Positions 1-8,742 are shown, counted from the stretch's first letter. The stretch: DNA of 64,000 nucleotides from Cedecea neteri (GCF_000757825.1 NZ_CP009451.1:3348001-3412000), one strand, 5' to 3'. Notes: generated by a model from the sequence alone, not told the origin. Numbers and translations: made by a program.

Positions 1-558
1 ATCGACGAGCTGCAGGAGCGCATGGCGGACAAAATGTACGTCAACTTCTCGCTGTTCCAGTCGATGCCGGATGCGTGGGGTATCGACCAGCTGTTCCCGG
101 TGATGCCGCTGGAAGGGCTGAACCACGCGCCTGAGCGCCGTGCCGTACTGCTGGATATCACCTGTGACTCCGATGGCGCAATCGACCACTACGTGGACGG
201 CGACGGTATCGCAACGACCATGCCAATGCCGGAATACGACCCGGAGAACCCGCCAATGCTGGGCTTCTTTATGGTTGGCGCGTATCAGGAAATCCTCGGC
301 AACATGCACAACCTGTTCGGCGACACCGAAGCGGTAGACGTCTTCGTCTTCCCTGACGGCTCCGTGGAAGTTGAGCTGTCTGATGAAGGCGACACCGTGG
401 CGGATATGCTGCAGTACGTGCAGCTCGACCCGAACAAGCTGCTGACCCAGTTCCGCGACCAGGTGAAGAACACCGGCCTTGACGAGGCGCTGCAACAGCA
501 GTTCCTCGAAGAGTTTGAAGCCGGTCTTTACGGTTACACGTATCTGGAAGACGAGTAA
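1..558 (+). CDS. speA: Biosynthetic arginine decarboxylase, C-terminal part
   Basis: C-terminal 185 residues of arginine decarboxylase, which converts arginine to agmatine, the first step of the agmatine route to putrescine. The frame is open from base 1 and stops at 558, so the start lies outside the window; the full E. coli protein is about 658 residues. The visible part reads like the E. coli C-terminus, for example [20 protein letters not shown] and the ending YGYTYLEDE. The next gene, speB, uses its product agmatine. A hairpin with a T run separates the two genes, so speB probably also has its own promoter. Identification rests on recognised sequence and context. Confidence 0.95.
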   Translation: MDELQERMADKMYVNFSLFQSMPDAWGIDQLFPVMPLEGLNHAPERRAVLLDITCDSDGAIDHYVDGDGIATTMPMPEYDPENPPMLGFFMVGAYQEILGNMHNLFGDTEAVDVFVFPDGSVEVELSDEGDTVADMLQYVQLDPNKLLTQFRDQVKNTGLDEALQQQFLEEFEAGLYGYTYLEDE

Positions 559-687
559 TTCAATCGCCCTCTTTCTGTACGAGAGGGCAGGGTCAGGGGC
601 AAAGGCAGCATCATCGCCTATACTCTCTTGAACCCGTATGAATTAGCGGCGATAATCCGCTCAATAAAAGGCAGTACCCCAATCCAA

Positions 688-731
688 TCCCTTCCTCGTC
701 GGGTTTAACGACGCGGAGGGGATTTTTTTTA
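688..731 (+). terminator. Rho-independent terminator between speA and speB
   Basis: Arms CCCTTCCTCGTCG and CGACGCGGAGGGG (one bulge each) around a GGTTTAA loop, followed by eight T. It should end speA transcripts before speB. Confidence 0.75.
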
Positions 732-764
732 GGCTTTTTTTAACCCCAACCGAGAGGTCAGACA

Positions 765-1685
765 ATGAGCACCTTAGGCCACAAATACGATAACTCCCTG
801 GTATCTAATGCCTTTGGTTTTTTGCGTTTCCCGCTGAATTTCCAGCCGTACGATAGCGATGCGGACTGGGTTATCACCGGCGTTCCGTTTGATGCGGCAA
901 CTTCCGGTCGTGCGGGCGGCCGCCACGGCCCGGCAGCGATCCGTCAGGTGTCCACCAACCTGGCATGGGAAGGAAACCGCTTCCCGTGGAACTTCGACAT
1001 GCGCGAGCGTCTGAACGTTGTGGACTGCGGCGACCTGGTATACGCCTTCGGTGATGCCCGCGAAATGAGCGAGAATCTTCAGGCTCACGCCGAGCGTCTG
1101 CTGGCTGCCGGCAAGCGTATGCTCTCCTTCGGCGGTGACCACTTTGTGACTTTGCCGCTGCTGCGCGCCCACGCTAAGCACTTCGGTAAAATGGCGCTGG
1201 TTCACTTCGATGCCCACACCGATACCTACGCGAACGGCTGCGAGTTCGACCACGGCACCATGTTCTACACCGCGCCAAACGAAGGCCTGATCGATCCGAA
1301 CCACTCAGTGCAGATCGGTATCCGTACCGAGTTCGACAAAGACAACGGCTTCACCGTGCTGGATGCCTGCCAGGTGAATGACCGCGGCGTGGACGACATC
1401 ATCGCTCAGGTTAAGCAGATCGTCGGTGATATGCCGGTGTACCTGACCTTTGACATCGACTGCCTGGATCCAGCGTTCGCGCCGGGTACCGGTACGCCGG
1501 TGATTGGCGGCCTGACGTCTGACCGCGCTATCAAGCTGGTACGTGGCCTGAAAGATCTGAATATCGTGGGGATGGACGTGGTGGAAGTGGCTCCGGCCTA
1601 CGACCAGTCAGAAATCACCGCGCTGGCCGCGGCGACCCTGGCGCTGGAAATGCTCTACATCCAGGCAGCGAAAAAAGGCGAATAA
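765..1685 (+). CDS. speB: Agmatinase
   Basis: 306 residues, the usual agmatinase length. It hydrolyses agmatine to putrescine and urea in the cytoplasm. The binuclear manganese ligands of the ureohydrolase family are all present: H126 in GGDH, D149/H151/D153 in DAHTD, and D230/D232 in FDIDCLDP. The ATG follows a GAGG ribosome site at good spacing. It lies directly downstream of speA, giving the arginine-agmatine-putrescine pair. Its stop is only 3 bp from the stop of the convergent MFS gene, and no terminator fits between them, so the two transcripts probably overlap antisense at their 3' ends. Confidence 0.97.
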   Translation: MSTLGHKYDNSLVSNAFGFLRFPLNFQPYDSDADWVITGVPFDAATSGRAGGRHGPAAIRQVSTNLAWEGNRFPWNFDMRERLNVVDCGDLVYAFGDAREMSENLQAHAERLLAAGKRMLSFGGDHFVTLPLLRAHAKHFGKMALVHFDAHTDTYANGCEFDHGTMFYTAPNEGLIDPNHSVQIGIRTEFDKDNGFTVLDACQVNDRGVDDIIAQVKQIVGDMPVYLTFDIDCLDPAFAPGTGTPVIGGLTSDRAIKLVRGLKDLNIVGMDVVEVAPAYDQSEITALAAATLALEMLYIQAAKKGE

Positions 1686-1688
1686 GCC

Positions 1689-2900
1689 TTAGGCGCTGAT
1701 TGCTGCTGCGCGACGCATGCGCAGCAGCAACATTCCTCCCGCCAGCAGGGTAATAACCTGCGACACAACCAGCACCGAAAAGCCTGAACTGACCGATCCC
1801 TCCGATTTCATCACCATTCCCATCAGCAGCGGAATAAAGGCCGCGCAGATATTGCCGATGCCGTTGATTATCCCATACGCGCTGCCAACAGCTTCCCGCG
1901 CGGCATGATGCTGAACGACCGCAGGAATGGCCGCCCCCTGCAGTCCCCAGAAGATATTGGCCGAGAGCATAAACAGCGCAAGCCATGCTGGCTGGTGGCT
2001 CAGCATCAGTGCGACAACGGACATCGCCGTCAGCAAACCGCCCACCACAAATAGCACCGGCGCCTGTTCCGGGCGCATCCTGTCGAGCAGTACCCCGCCA
2101 AGAAATTTAGATCCCAGGCTTAGCAGGAAGGGAATAGCCGCTAACATGCCCGTCGCGTGCAGCGAGAAGTGATGCTCATCACGAAGCCATGCGGGCAGCC
2201 ATGCGCTGCTGCCCCAGAGATAGCTAAGCGTGGCGACTTCCACCAGAAGGATCCAGCCCAGCAGCGGCGTTTGCCAGGCAAGCGTAAAGGTCTGCACAAA
2301 TCCCGATTTTTTTATCTTTGCCGTGCGGGGTGGTGCAGGCAGGAAGCGCCAGATTAACCCTCCACCCAGCACCAGATTCATGACCGCCAGTGCGTAAAAA
2401 GAACCGGCCCATCCCAGATGGGCCATCAACCATGTCACCAGCGGAAAGCCGACGGCCAGCCCGAGAGAGACGCCCAGCGCGGTAACGGCATTGGGCTTTC
2501 CGATCTCTTCGGCCCGGAAGCTATCGCTAATAAAGCGTGTTTTGAGCGAAAACAGCGGCCCTTCGGCAACGCCCAGAATCACGCGGGCAATGAGCATGCC
2601 CATTAGCGATCCCAGAAGCGGAGAAATAGCGCAAACCGCAGCCCAAATCGCAATACTGCTTAATAATCCCTGTCGATAATTTAATTTGCTTTCTATAACC
2701 GGCGTTAATAATAAAGCCGAAAAACCATAACCCAGGAGAAAGCAGGTCATCAGCATTCCCTGTAACATTCTGTTTTCATTTAGCTGAAAGTGTTCGGCAA
2801 ATTCCGGATTTAAAATCATTACTGAGATATTCACCCGGTCGATGTAGGAAATAATAATAAGCAACAAAAGTGCTATTGTGCCTTGCCATCTTGCCGTCAT
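1689..2900 (-). CDS. MFS transporter, anion:cation symporter type
   Basis: 403 residues with about 12 hydrophobic segments. The N-terminal SYIDRVNISV signature and the loop RVILGVAEGPLF are typical of the ACS branch of the major facilitator superfamily, whose members (phthalate, 4-hydroxyphenylacetate, hexuronate and glucarate transporters) import organic anions by proton symport. It is transcribed away from the Rieske oxygenase cluster and shares with it a 414 bp control region carrying matching inverted repeats, so it is probably an importer for the same substrate or a related one. A second MFS protein with the same VAEGPLF motif lies inside the cluster at 8743. The substrate is unknown. 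The gene is absent between speB and loiP in E. coli. Confidence 0.85.
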   Translation of the reverse strand: MTARWQGTIALLLLIIISYIDRVNISVMILNPEFAEHFQLNENRMLQGMLMTCFLLGYGFSALLLTPVIESKLNYRQGLLSSIAIWAAVCAISPLLGSLMGMLIARVILGVAEGPLFSLKTRFISDSFRAEEIGKPNAVTALGVSLGLAVGFPLVTWLMAHLGWAGSFYALAVMNLVLGGGLIWRFLPAPPRTAKIKKSGFVQTFTLAWQTPLLGWILLVEVATLSYLWGSSAWLPAWLRDEHHFSLHATGMLAAIPFLLSLGSKFLGGVLLDRMRPEQAPVLFVVGGLLTAMSVVALMLSHQPAWLALFMLSANIFWGLQGAAIPAVVQHHAAREAVGSAYGIINGIGNICAAFIPLLMGMVMKSEGSVSSGFSVLVVSQVITLLAGGMLLLRMRRAAAISA

Positions 2901-2963
2901 TACGCCCGCCTTAAATTTTGATTTATTAATATTTTTATCAGTGTGATTGTCACGGGGCTAAAA

Positions 2964-2981
2964 TGATTCACCTGTGAAACT
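2964..2981. promoter_or_regulatory. Putative IclR-family operator, site A
   Basis: TGATTCAC-CT-GTGAAACT, an imperfect inverted repeat with the same 8+2+8 design as site B, 64-81 bp upstream of the MFS start codon. Assigning it to the IclR regulator at 5740 is inference from clustering and repeat structure. Confidence 0.5.
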
Positions 2982-3010
2982 CATTGTTTATAAATACAAA
3001 TATTTAAATT

Positions 3011-3028
3011 TGTTTCACAGGTGAAACA
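3011..3028. promoter_or_regulatory. Putative IclR-family operator, site B
   Basis: TGTTTCAC-AG-GTGAAACA, perfect 8 bp arms with a 2 bp centre. This is the strongest of the three related repeats; its centre is 47 bp from that of site A. Confidence 0.6.
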
Positions 3029-3228
3029 ACGTCCCAGCCACATTTATTTATTTTTATGAGTGGGTGAGAAGAAAAGTCAATACCTTTCATTCAGATTTAA
3101 GAGAATCAATAAAGCCTATTTATTCACACCTGAAGAATGAATGTTTCATATCTCTGCATTTTTTCGTGATCGCTTGCACAGATAGATAATTAAAACCCTT
3201 TCCATTAACAAATGCGTCACAAACAGGC

Positions 3229-3256
3229 TTGACGAAAACGTCCCCGCTTTTATATT
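3229..3256 (+). promoter_or_regulatory. Sigma-70 promoter of the Rieske operon
   Basis: TTGACG (3229-3234), a 16 bp spacer, then TATATT (3251-3256). Transcription would start near 3263, about 50 bp before the ferredoxin ATG, placing repeat site C (3279-3296) just downstream of the start as expected for repression. Confidence 0.6.
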
Positions 3257-3278
3257 GACCGTATTAAATAAGAAACAA

Positions 3279-3296
3279 AGTTTCATATATGAGACG
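3279..3296. promoter_or_regulatory. Putative IclR-family operator, site C
   Basis: The core GTTTCAT-AT-ATGAGAC (3280-3295) matches the GTTTCAC-NN-GTGAAAC design of sites A and B with a few substitutions. It overlaps a second small repeat, GAAAC-AAA-GTTTC (3272-3284), and lies between the predicted transcription start and the ribosome-binding site. Confidence 0.45.
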
Positions 3297-3314
3297 AAAG
3301 CCTGGAGGATCGTG

Positions 3315-3638
3315 ATGAGCTGGATAGGCGTATGTGACGCAGAACAAGTACAGGAAGATTTCCCTTTTAGCGGCAACGTCGAAGGTAAAGAGATCGGCAT
3401 TTATTTGATTGACGGTGAATATTACGCGCTGGAAGACGTATGCCCGCATGCCTATGCGCTGCTGAGCCAGGGCTTCGTCGAAGACGGTAAGGTGGAATGC
3501 CCGCTGCATGAGGCTATTTTCGACGTCAAAACCGGCCAGTGCCTGCACGGCCCCGGTGGGCGCAACCTCAACAGCTACCCGGTTCGGGTCATTGAAAACC
3601 AGATCCAGATTACCTTCATCGAGGAGACCGTGGCATGA
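3315..3638 (+). CDS. Rieske-type ferredoxin of an aromatic oxygenase
   Basis: 107 residues. The Rieske [2Fe-2S] ligands are C43-P-H45 and C62-P-L-H65, with the spacing of bacterial biphenyl/naphthalene-type ferredoxins and of NirD-like proteins. It should carry electrons from the FAD reductase encoded at 7530 to the oxygenase at 3954. The ATG at 3315 is preferred over an upstream in-frame ATG at 3255 because GGAGG lies about 6 bases before it and the Rieske fold begins there. Its stop overlaps the next start by 4 nt (ATGA), indicating translational coupling. It opens the operon under the 3229-3256 promoter. Confidence 0.88.
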   Translation: MSWIGVCDAEQVQEDFPFSGNVEGKEIGIYLIDGEYYALEDVCPHAYALLSQGFVEDGKVECPLHEAIFDVKTGQCLHGPGGRNLNSYPVRVIENQIQITFIEETVA

Positions 3639-3943
3639 GCGATTCCCTGAACTTCAACCCGGCGCTGCCGGAAAGTCGTCAGTTTACCCCTCCCGCAGAG
3701 GGCGGGAACGGCGCCATCCATAAGCCGGGTGATTACCAGAATCAGATCTGGCAGACCCGCAGCCGCGTACCGGAAAACTGGGAAGTGAGCCTTATCGCTA
3801 CGCTGGAAGATTTCTTTGAGCAGGGCGTTGAAACCTTGCCGGAGCTGGTTAATGGGCTGAATGCGGTACGGATGCACGATATGCAGGGCGAGCCATGGAG
3901 CGACGCCAGCTTCCAGGCATTCTTACGGGTTCACGGCTACTGA
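3635..3943 (+). CDS. Small recombinase-HTH-like protein of the Rieske operon
   Basis: 102 residues, soluble, without signal peptide or membrane segment. The C-terminal third (LNAVRMHDMQGEPWSDASF followed by QAFLRVHGY) resembles the helix-turn-helix at the end of serine-recombinase DNA-binding domains, where a similar LNA-G-pW-s-f-LR pattern occurs. No catalytic recombinase domain is present. The N-terminal 40 residues are polar and rich in Pro and Gly. It is translationally coupled to the ferredoxin before it and lies 10 bp before the oxygenase, which has no beta subunit. It could be an accessory or scaffold subunit of the oxygenase, or a regulator. Its function is unknown. Confidence 0.7.
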   Translation: MSDSLNFNPALPESRQFTPPAEGGNGAIHKPGDYQNQIWQTRSRVPENWEVSLIATLEDFFEQGVETLPELVNGLNAVRMHDMQGEPWSDASFQAFLRVHGY

Positions 3944-3953
3944 GGGCAACGCG

Positions 3954-4976
3954 ATGACGACTACCGTACAAAATTATCTTGATAAAGGTCTACGTGGCCT
4001 CTGGTACCCCGTACTGGCAAGCTGGGAGGTGCAGTCTGCTCCGGTGGGGATTACCCGCCTCGGCGAGCAGATTGTGGTCTGGCGTAATAAGGATGGCCAG
4101 GTGCAGGCCCTGGAGGACCGCTGCCCGCACCGTGGCGCGCGCCTGTCGATGGGCTGGAACCTCGGCGATCGTATCGCCTGCTGGTATCACGGACTGGAAG
4201 TGGCGGGCAACGGTGAAGTGAAGGATGTGCCTGCCGTGGACAAATGTCCTCTGGTCGGCCAGCAGTGCGTGCGCAGCTACAGCGTGCAGGAGGTGCACGG
4301 CGCCATTTTCCTGTGGTTTGGCGTGACGGCGGAGCAGCAGCCCGATGAACTGACCTTTCCGGAGGAGCTGGCCGACGGCGAAGCCCACAGCAACTTCTTG
4401 TGTACCGCCGCATGGCAATGCAATTACCAGTACGCGCTGGAAAACGTCATGGACCCGATGCACGGCACCTATCTGCACTCGGCCTCGCACTCAATGGCGG
4501 AAGGCGACCGCAAGGCCGACATGGTACTCCAGCCGACCAAAACCGGCTTTATCTTTGAGAAAAAAGGCCAGACCGGCGTCAACTTCGATTGGGTTGAGCT
4601 GGGCAACACCGGGGCGCTATGGATGCGTCTGTCTATTCCTTACCGCAAGCGCTTTGGGCCGGGCGGGCACTTCTTTATCGTCGGCATGGTGGTGCCGGAA
4701 GATAACGACAACTGCCGCGTCTTCTTCTGGCGTATCCGCCGCGTGCAAGGCTGGCAGCGCGATATGTGGCGCTTTATGTACCGCAACCGTCTGGAAAAAC
4801 TGCATTGGGAAGTCCTGGAGCAGGATCGTGTGGTGCTGGAAAGCATGGCGCCAAATGCCCGCGAACACGAATATCTCTATCAGCATGACGTCGGCCTCTC
4901 ACGCCTGCGCCGCATGATGCAAAAAGCGGCCAGGGAACAGCTGGCAACCCTCGAAGCAGCGCAGGGCGCGGCCTGA
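3954..4976 (+). CDS. Rieske non-heme iron oxygenase, alpha-only type
   Basis: 340 residues from the ATG at 3954. That start is chosen because GAGGG lies just before it and because an upstream extension would run through the previous gene. The Rieske cluster ligands are C57-P-H59 and C76-W-Y-H79. The mononuclear iron site is seen as D167-x2-H170-x4-H175, with D291 the likely third ligand. The length and the absence of a beta-subunit gene place it nearer the vanillate/dicamba O-demethylase and phthalate-type (alpha-only) oxygenases than the alpha3-beta3 dioxygenases. It could dihydroxylate a ring or demethylate; the downstream SDR and extradiol dioxygenase favour ring attack. The substrate is unknown. 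Its stop and the next start share one base (TGATG). Confidence 0.9.
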   Translation: MTTTVQNYLDKGLRGLWYPVLASWEVQSAPVGITRLGEQIVVWRNKDGQVQALEDRCPHRGARLSMGWNLGDRIACWYHGLEVAGNGEVKDVPAVDKCPLVGQQCVRSYSVQEVHGAIFLWFGVTAEQQPDELTFPEELADGEAHSNFLCTAAWQCNYQYALENVMDPMHGTYLHSASHSMAEGDRKADMVLQPTKTGFIFEKKGQTGVNFDWVELGNTGALWMRLSIPYRKRFGPGGHFFIVGMVVPEDNDNCRVFFWRIRRVQGWQRDMWRFMYRNRLEKLHWEVLEQDRVVLESMAPNAREHEYLYQHDVGLSRLRRMMQKAAREQLATLEAAQGAA

Positions 4977-5725
4977 TGAACGGGCTGTTGAACGGTAAGC
5001 GTATCGTCGTGACTGGCGCAGCCCGCGGGCTGGGCTATCACTTCGCCAAAGCCTGCGCGGAGCAGGGCGCGGCGGTAGTGATGTGCGATATCCTGGCAGG
5101 TGAACTGGCTGAGAGTGCACACGGGTTAAGCGCTCTGGGGTATTCGATTGCCTCCCACGTTATCGATCTGGCCGATCCGCACTCTATTGAACAGGTCTTC
5201 AACGCCATTGGTGCCGAAGGGCAGATTGACGGCCTGGTGAACAATGCGGCAATGGCGACCGGCGTTGGCGGCGTGAATATGCTCGATTACGATCCCGATC
5301 TATGGGATCGCGTGATGAGTGTGAACGTTAAAGGCACCTGGCTTGTGACGCGCGCCGCGGTACCGCTGATGCGTGAAGGGGCCGGGATAGTGAATGTGGC
5401 CTCCGACACCGCGCTGTGGGGCGCGCCACGCCTGATGGCCTATGTTGCCAGCAAAGGGGCAGTGATTGCCATGACGCGCTCGATGGCTCGCGAGCTGGGT
5501 GAGAAACGCATTCGTATTAACGCCATTGCGCCGGGGTTAACTCGCGTTGAGGCGACAGAATATGTCCCCGCCGAGCGCCATCAGCTGTATGAAAATGGGC
5601 GGGCGTTAACCGGCGCGCAGCTGCCTGAGGACGTCACCGGCAGCGTGGTCTGGTTGTTAAGCGACCTGTCGCGGTTTATTACCGGACAATTGATTCCGGT
5701 CAACGGTGGTTTTGTCTTTAACTAA
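4976..5725 (+). CDS. Short-chain dehydrogenase, candidate cis-diol dehydrogenase
   Basis: 249 residues, a classical SDR: cofactor loop TGAARGLG near residue 14, NNAA, a catalytic Ser in NVASD and Y-x3-K in YVASK. D38 after the second strand (VVMCDI) suggests NAD preference. Such enzymes rearomatise cis-dihydrodiols to catechols or oxidise alcohols. It is translationally coupled to the oxygenase, which makes a diol dehydrogenase role attractive, but the family is too broad for sequence alone to decide the substrate. Confidence 0.82.
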   Translation: MNGLLNGKRIVVTGAARGLGYHFAKACAEQGAAVVMCDILAGELAESAHGLSALGYSIASHVIDLADPHSIEQVFNAIGAEGQIDGLVNNAAMATGVGGVNMLDYDPDLWDRVMSVNVKGTWLVTRAAVPLMREGAGIVNVASDTALWGAPRLMAYVASKGAVIAMTRSMARELGEKRIRINAIAPGLTRVEATEYVPAERHQLYENGRALTGAQLPEDVTGSVVWLLSDLSRFITGQLIPVNGGFVFN

Positions 5726-5739
5726 AGGGTGAAGCGAGT

Positions 5740-6528
5740 ATGGCAAACGATCAGGAAGTGAAGTATCTGGTGCCGGGACTTGAGCGCGGCCTGCAGTTAC
5801 TGCTGGCCTTCGGCGAGCAGCATCGCGAACTGACCTTTGCCGAGCTGCACCGGCTGGTGGACATGCCGAAAGCAACCGCCTATCGCGTGGTGCAAACCCT
5901 GGAATACATGGGCTTTCTGGAGCGCAACACGCGCACCAATACCTTCTCGCTGGGCATGAACGTGCTGCGCCTGGGGTTTGAGTACATTGCCTCGCTGGAT
6001 GTGGCGCAGGTCGGCCAGCCGGTGATTGAACAGCTGCGTGACGTCAGCCAGTGCAGCAGCCATCTGGCGATCCGTGACGGGCGCGACATTATCTACATCG
6101 CTCGCGTCAGCGCCGCCGGTTCACGTATCAATCAGGTCAGTATTGGCACTCGTTTGCCTGTGCACTGCACGTCGCTGGGACGCATGCTGTTGACCGATAT
6201 TTCCCGAACTGATTTTGAACTGCTGTTCCCACATGAGCGCCTGCCGGGCAACACGCCGGGGCAGCTTCACGACCGCGAAGCCCTGTGGCAGATGGTGCAG
6301 CAGGACAAAGCCCGCGGCTACGTGATTGGCGAATCCTTCTTCCGCCACGGCATCTCTTCCATTGTGTATCCGGTGTATGACCGCAGCGGGCGTGTGGCCG
6401 CGGTAGTGAGCATTCTGGTGCCGTCGGAAGAGATCCCACAAACCGACCGCGAGCGTCTACAAAACGACGTCCGTCTGGCGGCAGATAAAATTTCTGGCTT
6501 CTTAGGCTATTTGTCACAGGCCAGCTAA
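5740..6528 (+). CDS. IclR-family transcriptional regulator
   Basis: 262 residues: an N-terminal winged HTH (about residues 14-75, with LVDMPKATAYRVVQTLEYMG as recognition region) followed by the IclR effector-binding domain (about 90-255, including the conserved LPVHCTSLGRMLL and YVIGESFFRHGISSI stretches). IclR proteins control aromatic and sugar-acid catabolism genes as dimers, with a small pathway metabolite as ligand. It lies within the cluster, 14 bp after the SDR, on the same strand. The three inverted repeats at 2964-3296 are its most likely targets. It may act as repressor or activator. Confidence 0.9.
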   Translation: MANDQEVKYLVPGLERGLQLLLAFGEQHRELTFAELHRLVDMPKATAYRVVQTLEYMGFLERNTRTNTFSLGMNVLRLGFEYIASLDVAQVGQPVIEQLRDVSQCSSHLAIRDGRDIIYIARVSAAGSRINQVSIGTRLPVHCTSLGRMLLTDISRTDFELLFPHERLPGNTPGQLHDREALWQMVQQDKARGYVIGESFFRHGISSIVYPVYDRSGRVAAVVSILVPSEEIPQTDRERLQNDVRLAADKISGFLGYLSQAS

Positions 6529-6606
6529 ATCAGCGAGTTAACGTCAGGCGCTTAAGTGCGTCGGGCATGTTTTACGCCCAATTTGGGCCAGATGAGGCAA
6601 CGAACG

Positions 6607-7533
6607 ATGAGTATAACCGGAATTGAAAAGCTTGAATTTGGCGTTGAGAACCTGACGCACTGCGCCAAATTTATGCATGATTTTGGCTTGACGGGCGATG
6701 CAGACGGCCGGTCTTTCACTACCTTGAGCGGCGCTCGCGTGGAGCTTAGCCCCATTGATAGCCAGGAGCTGCCCCCTGCGTTTGAAGCGGGTAACACCCT
6801 GCGTCGCATGACCTGGGCGGTCGCCACGAAGGCTGACCTGGATGCGTTGCGTCCGAAACTGCAGCGGCAGCCCGGTTTTCGTGAAGTGGATGGTGCGCTG
6901 GAGTGCCTCGATCCTAACGGTATGACCCTGCGCGTGCAGGTAAGCCAGCAGAAGCCGGTCGATCTTAACGTCGAGCCGATTAACCAGTGGGGCGACGTGC
7001 GCCGCGTTGATACGCCAAGCCCGGTTTACGATCGCGCCCAGCCAATCAACGTTGGTCACGTAGTATTTTTTGTCGAAGCGCTGGCGGAGGTGGAGAAGTT
7101 CTATCGTGAGGTGCTCGGTTTCCAGGTTTCAGACCGTTACATCAACCGCGCCGTATTCCTGCGCTGCGGCGTGCGCGGGGGCCATCACAACCTCTTCCTG
7201 TTGCAGCTCCCTAACCGCAAGCGCGGGCTTAACCATGTGGCCTTTACCGTGCGTGATATCCACGAGGTGATCGGCGGTGGGATCGCGATGAACAAAAATA
7301 ACTGGAGCACCTTTATCGGGCCTGGCCGCCATCCGGTTTCGTCAGCCTATTTCTGGTACGTCAACAGCCCTACGGGCGGCGCGTTTGAGTATTACACCAA
7401 CGATGATTACCTGACCGAAAACTGGCAGCCGCGCGAGCTTGAACACTCTCTGGTCTCCTTTACCGAATGGGCGGTGGAAGGCGGCATCGACCATGACACC
7501 CGACGCCAGCAAAAAAAGCTGGAGTCGGTATGA
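6607..7533 (+). CDS. Type I extradiol ring-cleavage dioxygenase
   Basis: 308 residues with two vicinal-oxygen-chelate modules. Iron ligands of the BphC family are readable in the C-terminal module: H151 (GHVVFF), H210 (NHVAF) and E261 (FEYY), close to the 146/210/260 positions of biphenyl-2,3-diol dioxygenase; a HH pair at 193-194 fits the acid-base histidine. The N-terminal module has lost its metal site, as usual. It should cleave a catechol next to its hydroxyls to a meta-cleavage product. The ATG at 6607 follows GAGG; the 78 bp after iclR contains small competing stems (GGGC 6563, GCCC 6576, GGGC 6585) and possibly an internal promoter. It overlaps the reductase gene by 4 nt. Confidence 0.88.
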   Translation: MSITGIEKLEFGVENLTHCAKFMHDFGLTGDADGRSFTTLSGARVELSPIDSQELPPAFEAGNTLRRMTWAVATKADLDALRPKLQRQPGFREVDGALECLDPNGMTLRVQVSQQKPVDLNVEPINQWGDVRRVDTPSPVYDRAQPINVGHVVFFVEALAEVEKFYREVLGFQVSDRYINRAVFLRCGVRGGHHNLFLLQLPNRKRGLNHVAFTVRDIHEVIGGGIAMNKNNWSTFIGPGRHPVSSAYFWYVNSPTGGAFEYYTNDDYLTENWQPRELEHSLVSFTEWAVEGGIDHDTRRQQKKLESV

Positions 7534-8717
7534 CGTCGCGCATTGTCATAATTGGCGGCGGTCAGGCCGGTGGCTGGGCGGCAAAAACGCTGCGTGATGA
7601 GGGCTTTGACGGCGAGATTTGCGTCGTGGCGGAAGAAGAGTGGGATTTCTACGAGCGCCCCCCGCTCTCCAAAGCCTCTCTGCTGGAGCCGGATGCCGTG
7701 CTGCCGCGTCTGTTTCCCGAGGAAGTGCAGCAGGCGCTGAACCTGAGCTGGCATCGCCCGCTGCGCGCTGAGTCCTTTGATTGCGATACCAAAACGGTAC
7801 GTTTAAGCAATGGCGAGCACCTGAGCTACAGCACCCTTTTAATCGCTACCGGGGGGCGTGCGCGCTTGCCCGGTAAGGCATGGGCCAACCATCCTCAGGT
7901 CTACACTCTGCGCCACTGGCAGGATGCGCTGCGTCTGAAAGCGCGCCTGGCGGGAAGCAAAACGCTGGCGATTGTCGGCGGCGGCTGGATAGGCCTAGAG
8001 ATTGCCGCCTCCGCGCGTAAAAGCGGCGTGGCGGTCACACTGTTCGAGCAGCAGCCTGCGCTATGCATGCGTTCTGTCAGCGGCGAGGTTTCTCAGCGAT
8101 TAACCACGATTCATCGCGAGCAGGGCGTGGATATCCGTACCGGCGTTGGCGCGCTGGAGCTTGAGGATGATAACGGTCGGCCGGTTATTCACTGCGAGGG
8201 TAAACGTGAAAGCTTCGACGCTGTTGTTGTCGGGATCGGCGTCGATCTCAACCTGGAGCTGGCCCGTGACGCCGGGCTTAACATCGAGCGTGGGATCGTG
8301 GTGGATTCACAGGGGCGCACGTCGGATCCGTCCGTCTTTGCCGCGGGTGACGTGGCGCAGCACCATCACTTCGGACTGTGCATTCAGTCGTGGGCATTTG
8401 CCCAGAACCAGGCGGTGGCAACGGCCAAAGCGATGCTTAACCCCGACGCGCCGGGCTACGACGACGCGCCGTGGCTGTGGTCGGATCAATACCAGCACAA
8501 TATCCAGATCCTCGGTATTCCGCAGCCTGGCAGCACAACCACAGTGCGTGAAGATTCGCTGTTCTTCTCGCTGGATGAGCACGGACGGCTGACCCAACTG
8601 GTGGCGTTTAACGATGCGCGCACCGTCAAGCTGGCGAAACGCTGGATGGCGGCGGGGCGGGATTTATCGGCCGTGCCGCTTACCGACCCGACGTTTTCAC
8701 TGATGTCACTGCGATAG
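7530..8717 (+). CDS. FAD/NAD ferredoxin reductase of the oxygenase
   Basis: 395 residues, the usual length of HcaD/BphA4-type reductases. The FAD-binding loop IIGGGQAGGWAA is at the N-terminus, LLIATGG near residue 105, the NAD-binding loop IVGGGWIGLEIA near 150, and the FAD-contacting VFAAGDVA near 270; a C-terminal reductase domain follows. It transfers electrons from NADH to the Rieske ferredoxin at 3315, completing a three-component oxygenase although 4 kb separates the two genes. The start overlaps the previous stop (ATGA). Confidence 0.9.
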   Translation: MTSRIVIIGGGQAGGWAAKTLRDEGFDGEICVVAEEEWDFYERPPLSKASLLEPDAVLPRLFPEEVQQALNLSWHRPLRAESFDCDTKTVRLSNGEHLSYSTLLIATGGRARLPGKAWANHPQVYTLRHWQDALRLKARLAGSKTLAIVGGGWIGLEIAASARKSGVAVTLFEQQPALCMRSVSGEVSQRLTTIHREQGVDIRTGVGALELEDDNGRPVIHCEGKRESFDAVVVGIGVDLNLELARDAGLNIERGIVVDSQGRTSDPSVFAAGDVAQHHHFGLCIQSWAFAQNQAVATAKAMLNPDAPGYDDAPWLWSDQYQHNIQILGIPQPGSTTTVREDSLFFSLDEHGRLTQLVAFNDARTVKLAKRWMAAGRDLSAVPLTDPTFSLMSLR

Positions 8718-8742
8718 CTAATCCGCACCCGTAGGGGGAGAC

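Larger units (their letters stand above)
2901..3314. promoter_or_regulatory. Divergent control region of the aromatic catabolic cluster
   Basis: A 414 bp A+T-rich stretch between the start codons of the MFS gene (minus) and the Rieske ferredoxin gene (plus). It contains no plausible gene. It holds three related inverted repeats (2964-2981, 3011-3028, 3279-3296), a shorter repeat GAAAC-AAA-GTTTC at 3272-3284, and a good sigma-70 promoter towards the ferredoxin at 3229-3256. Confidence 0.7.
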
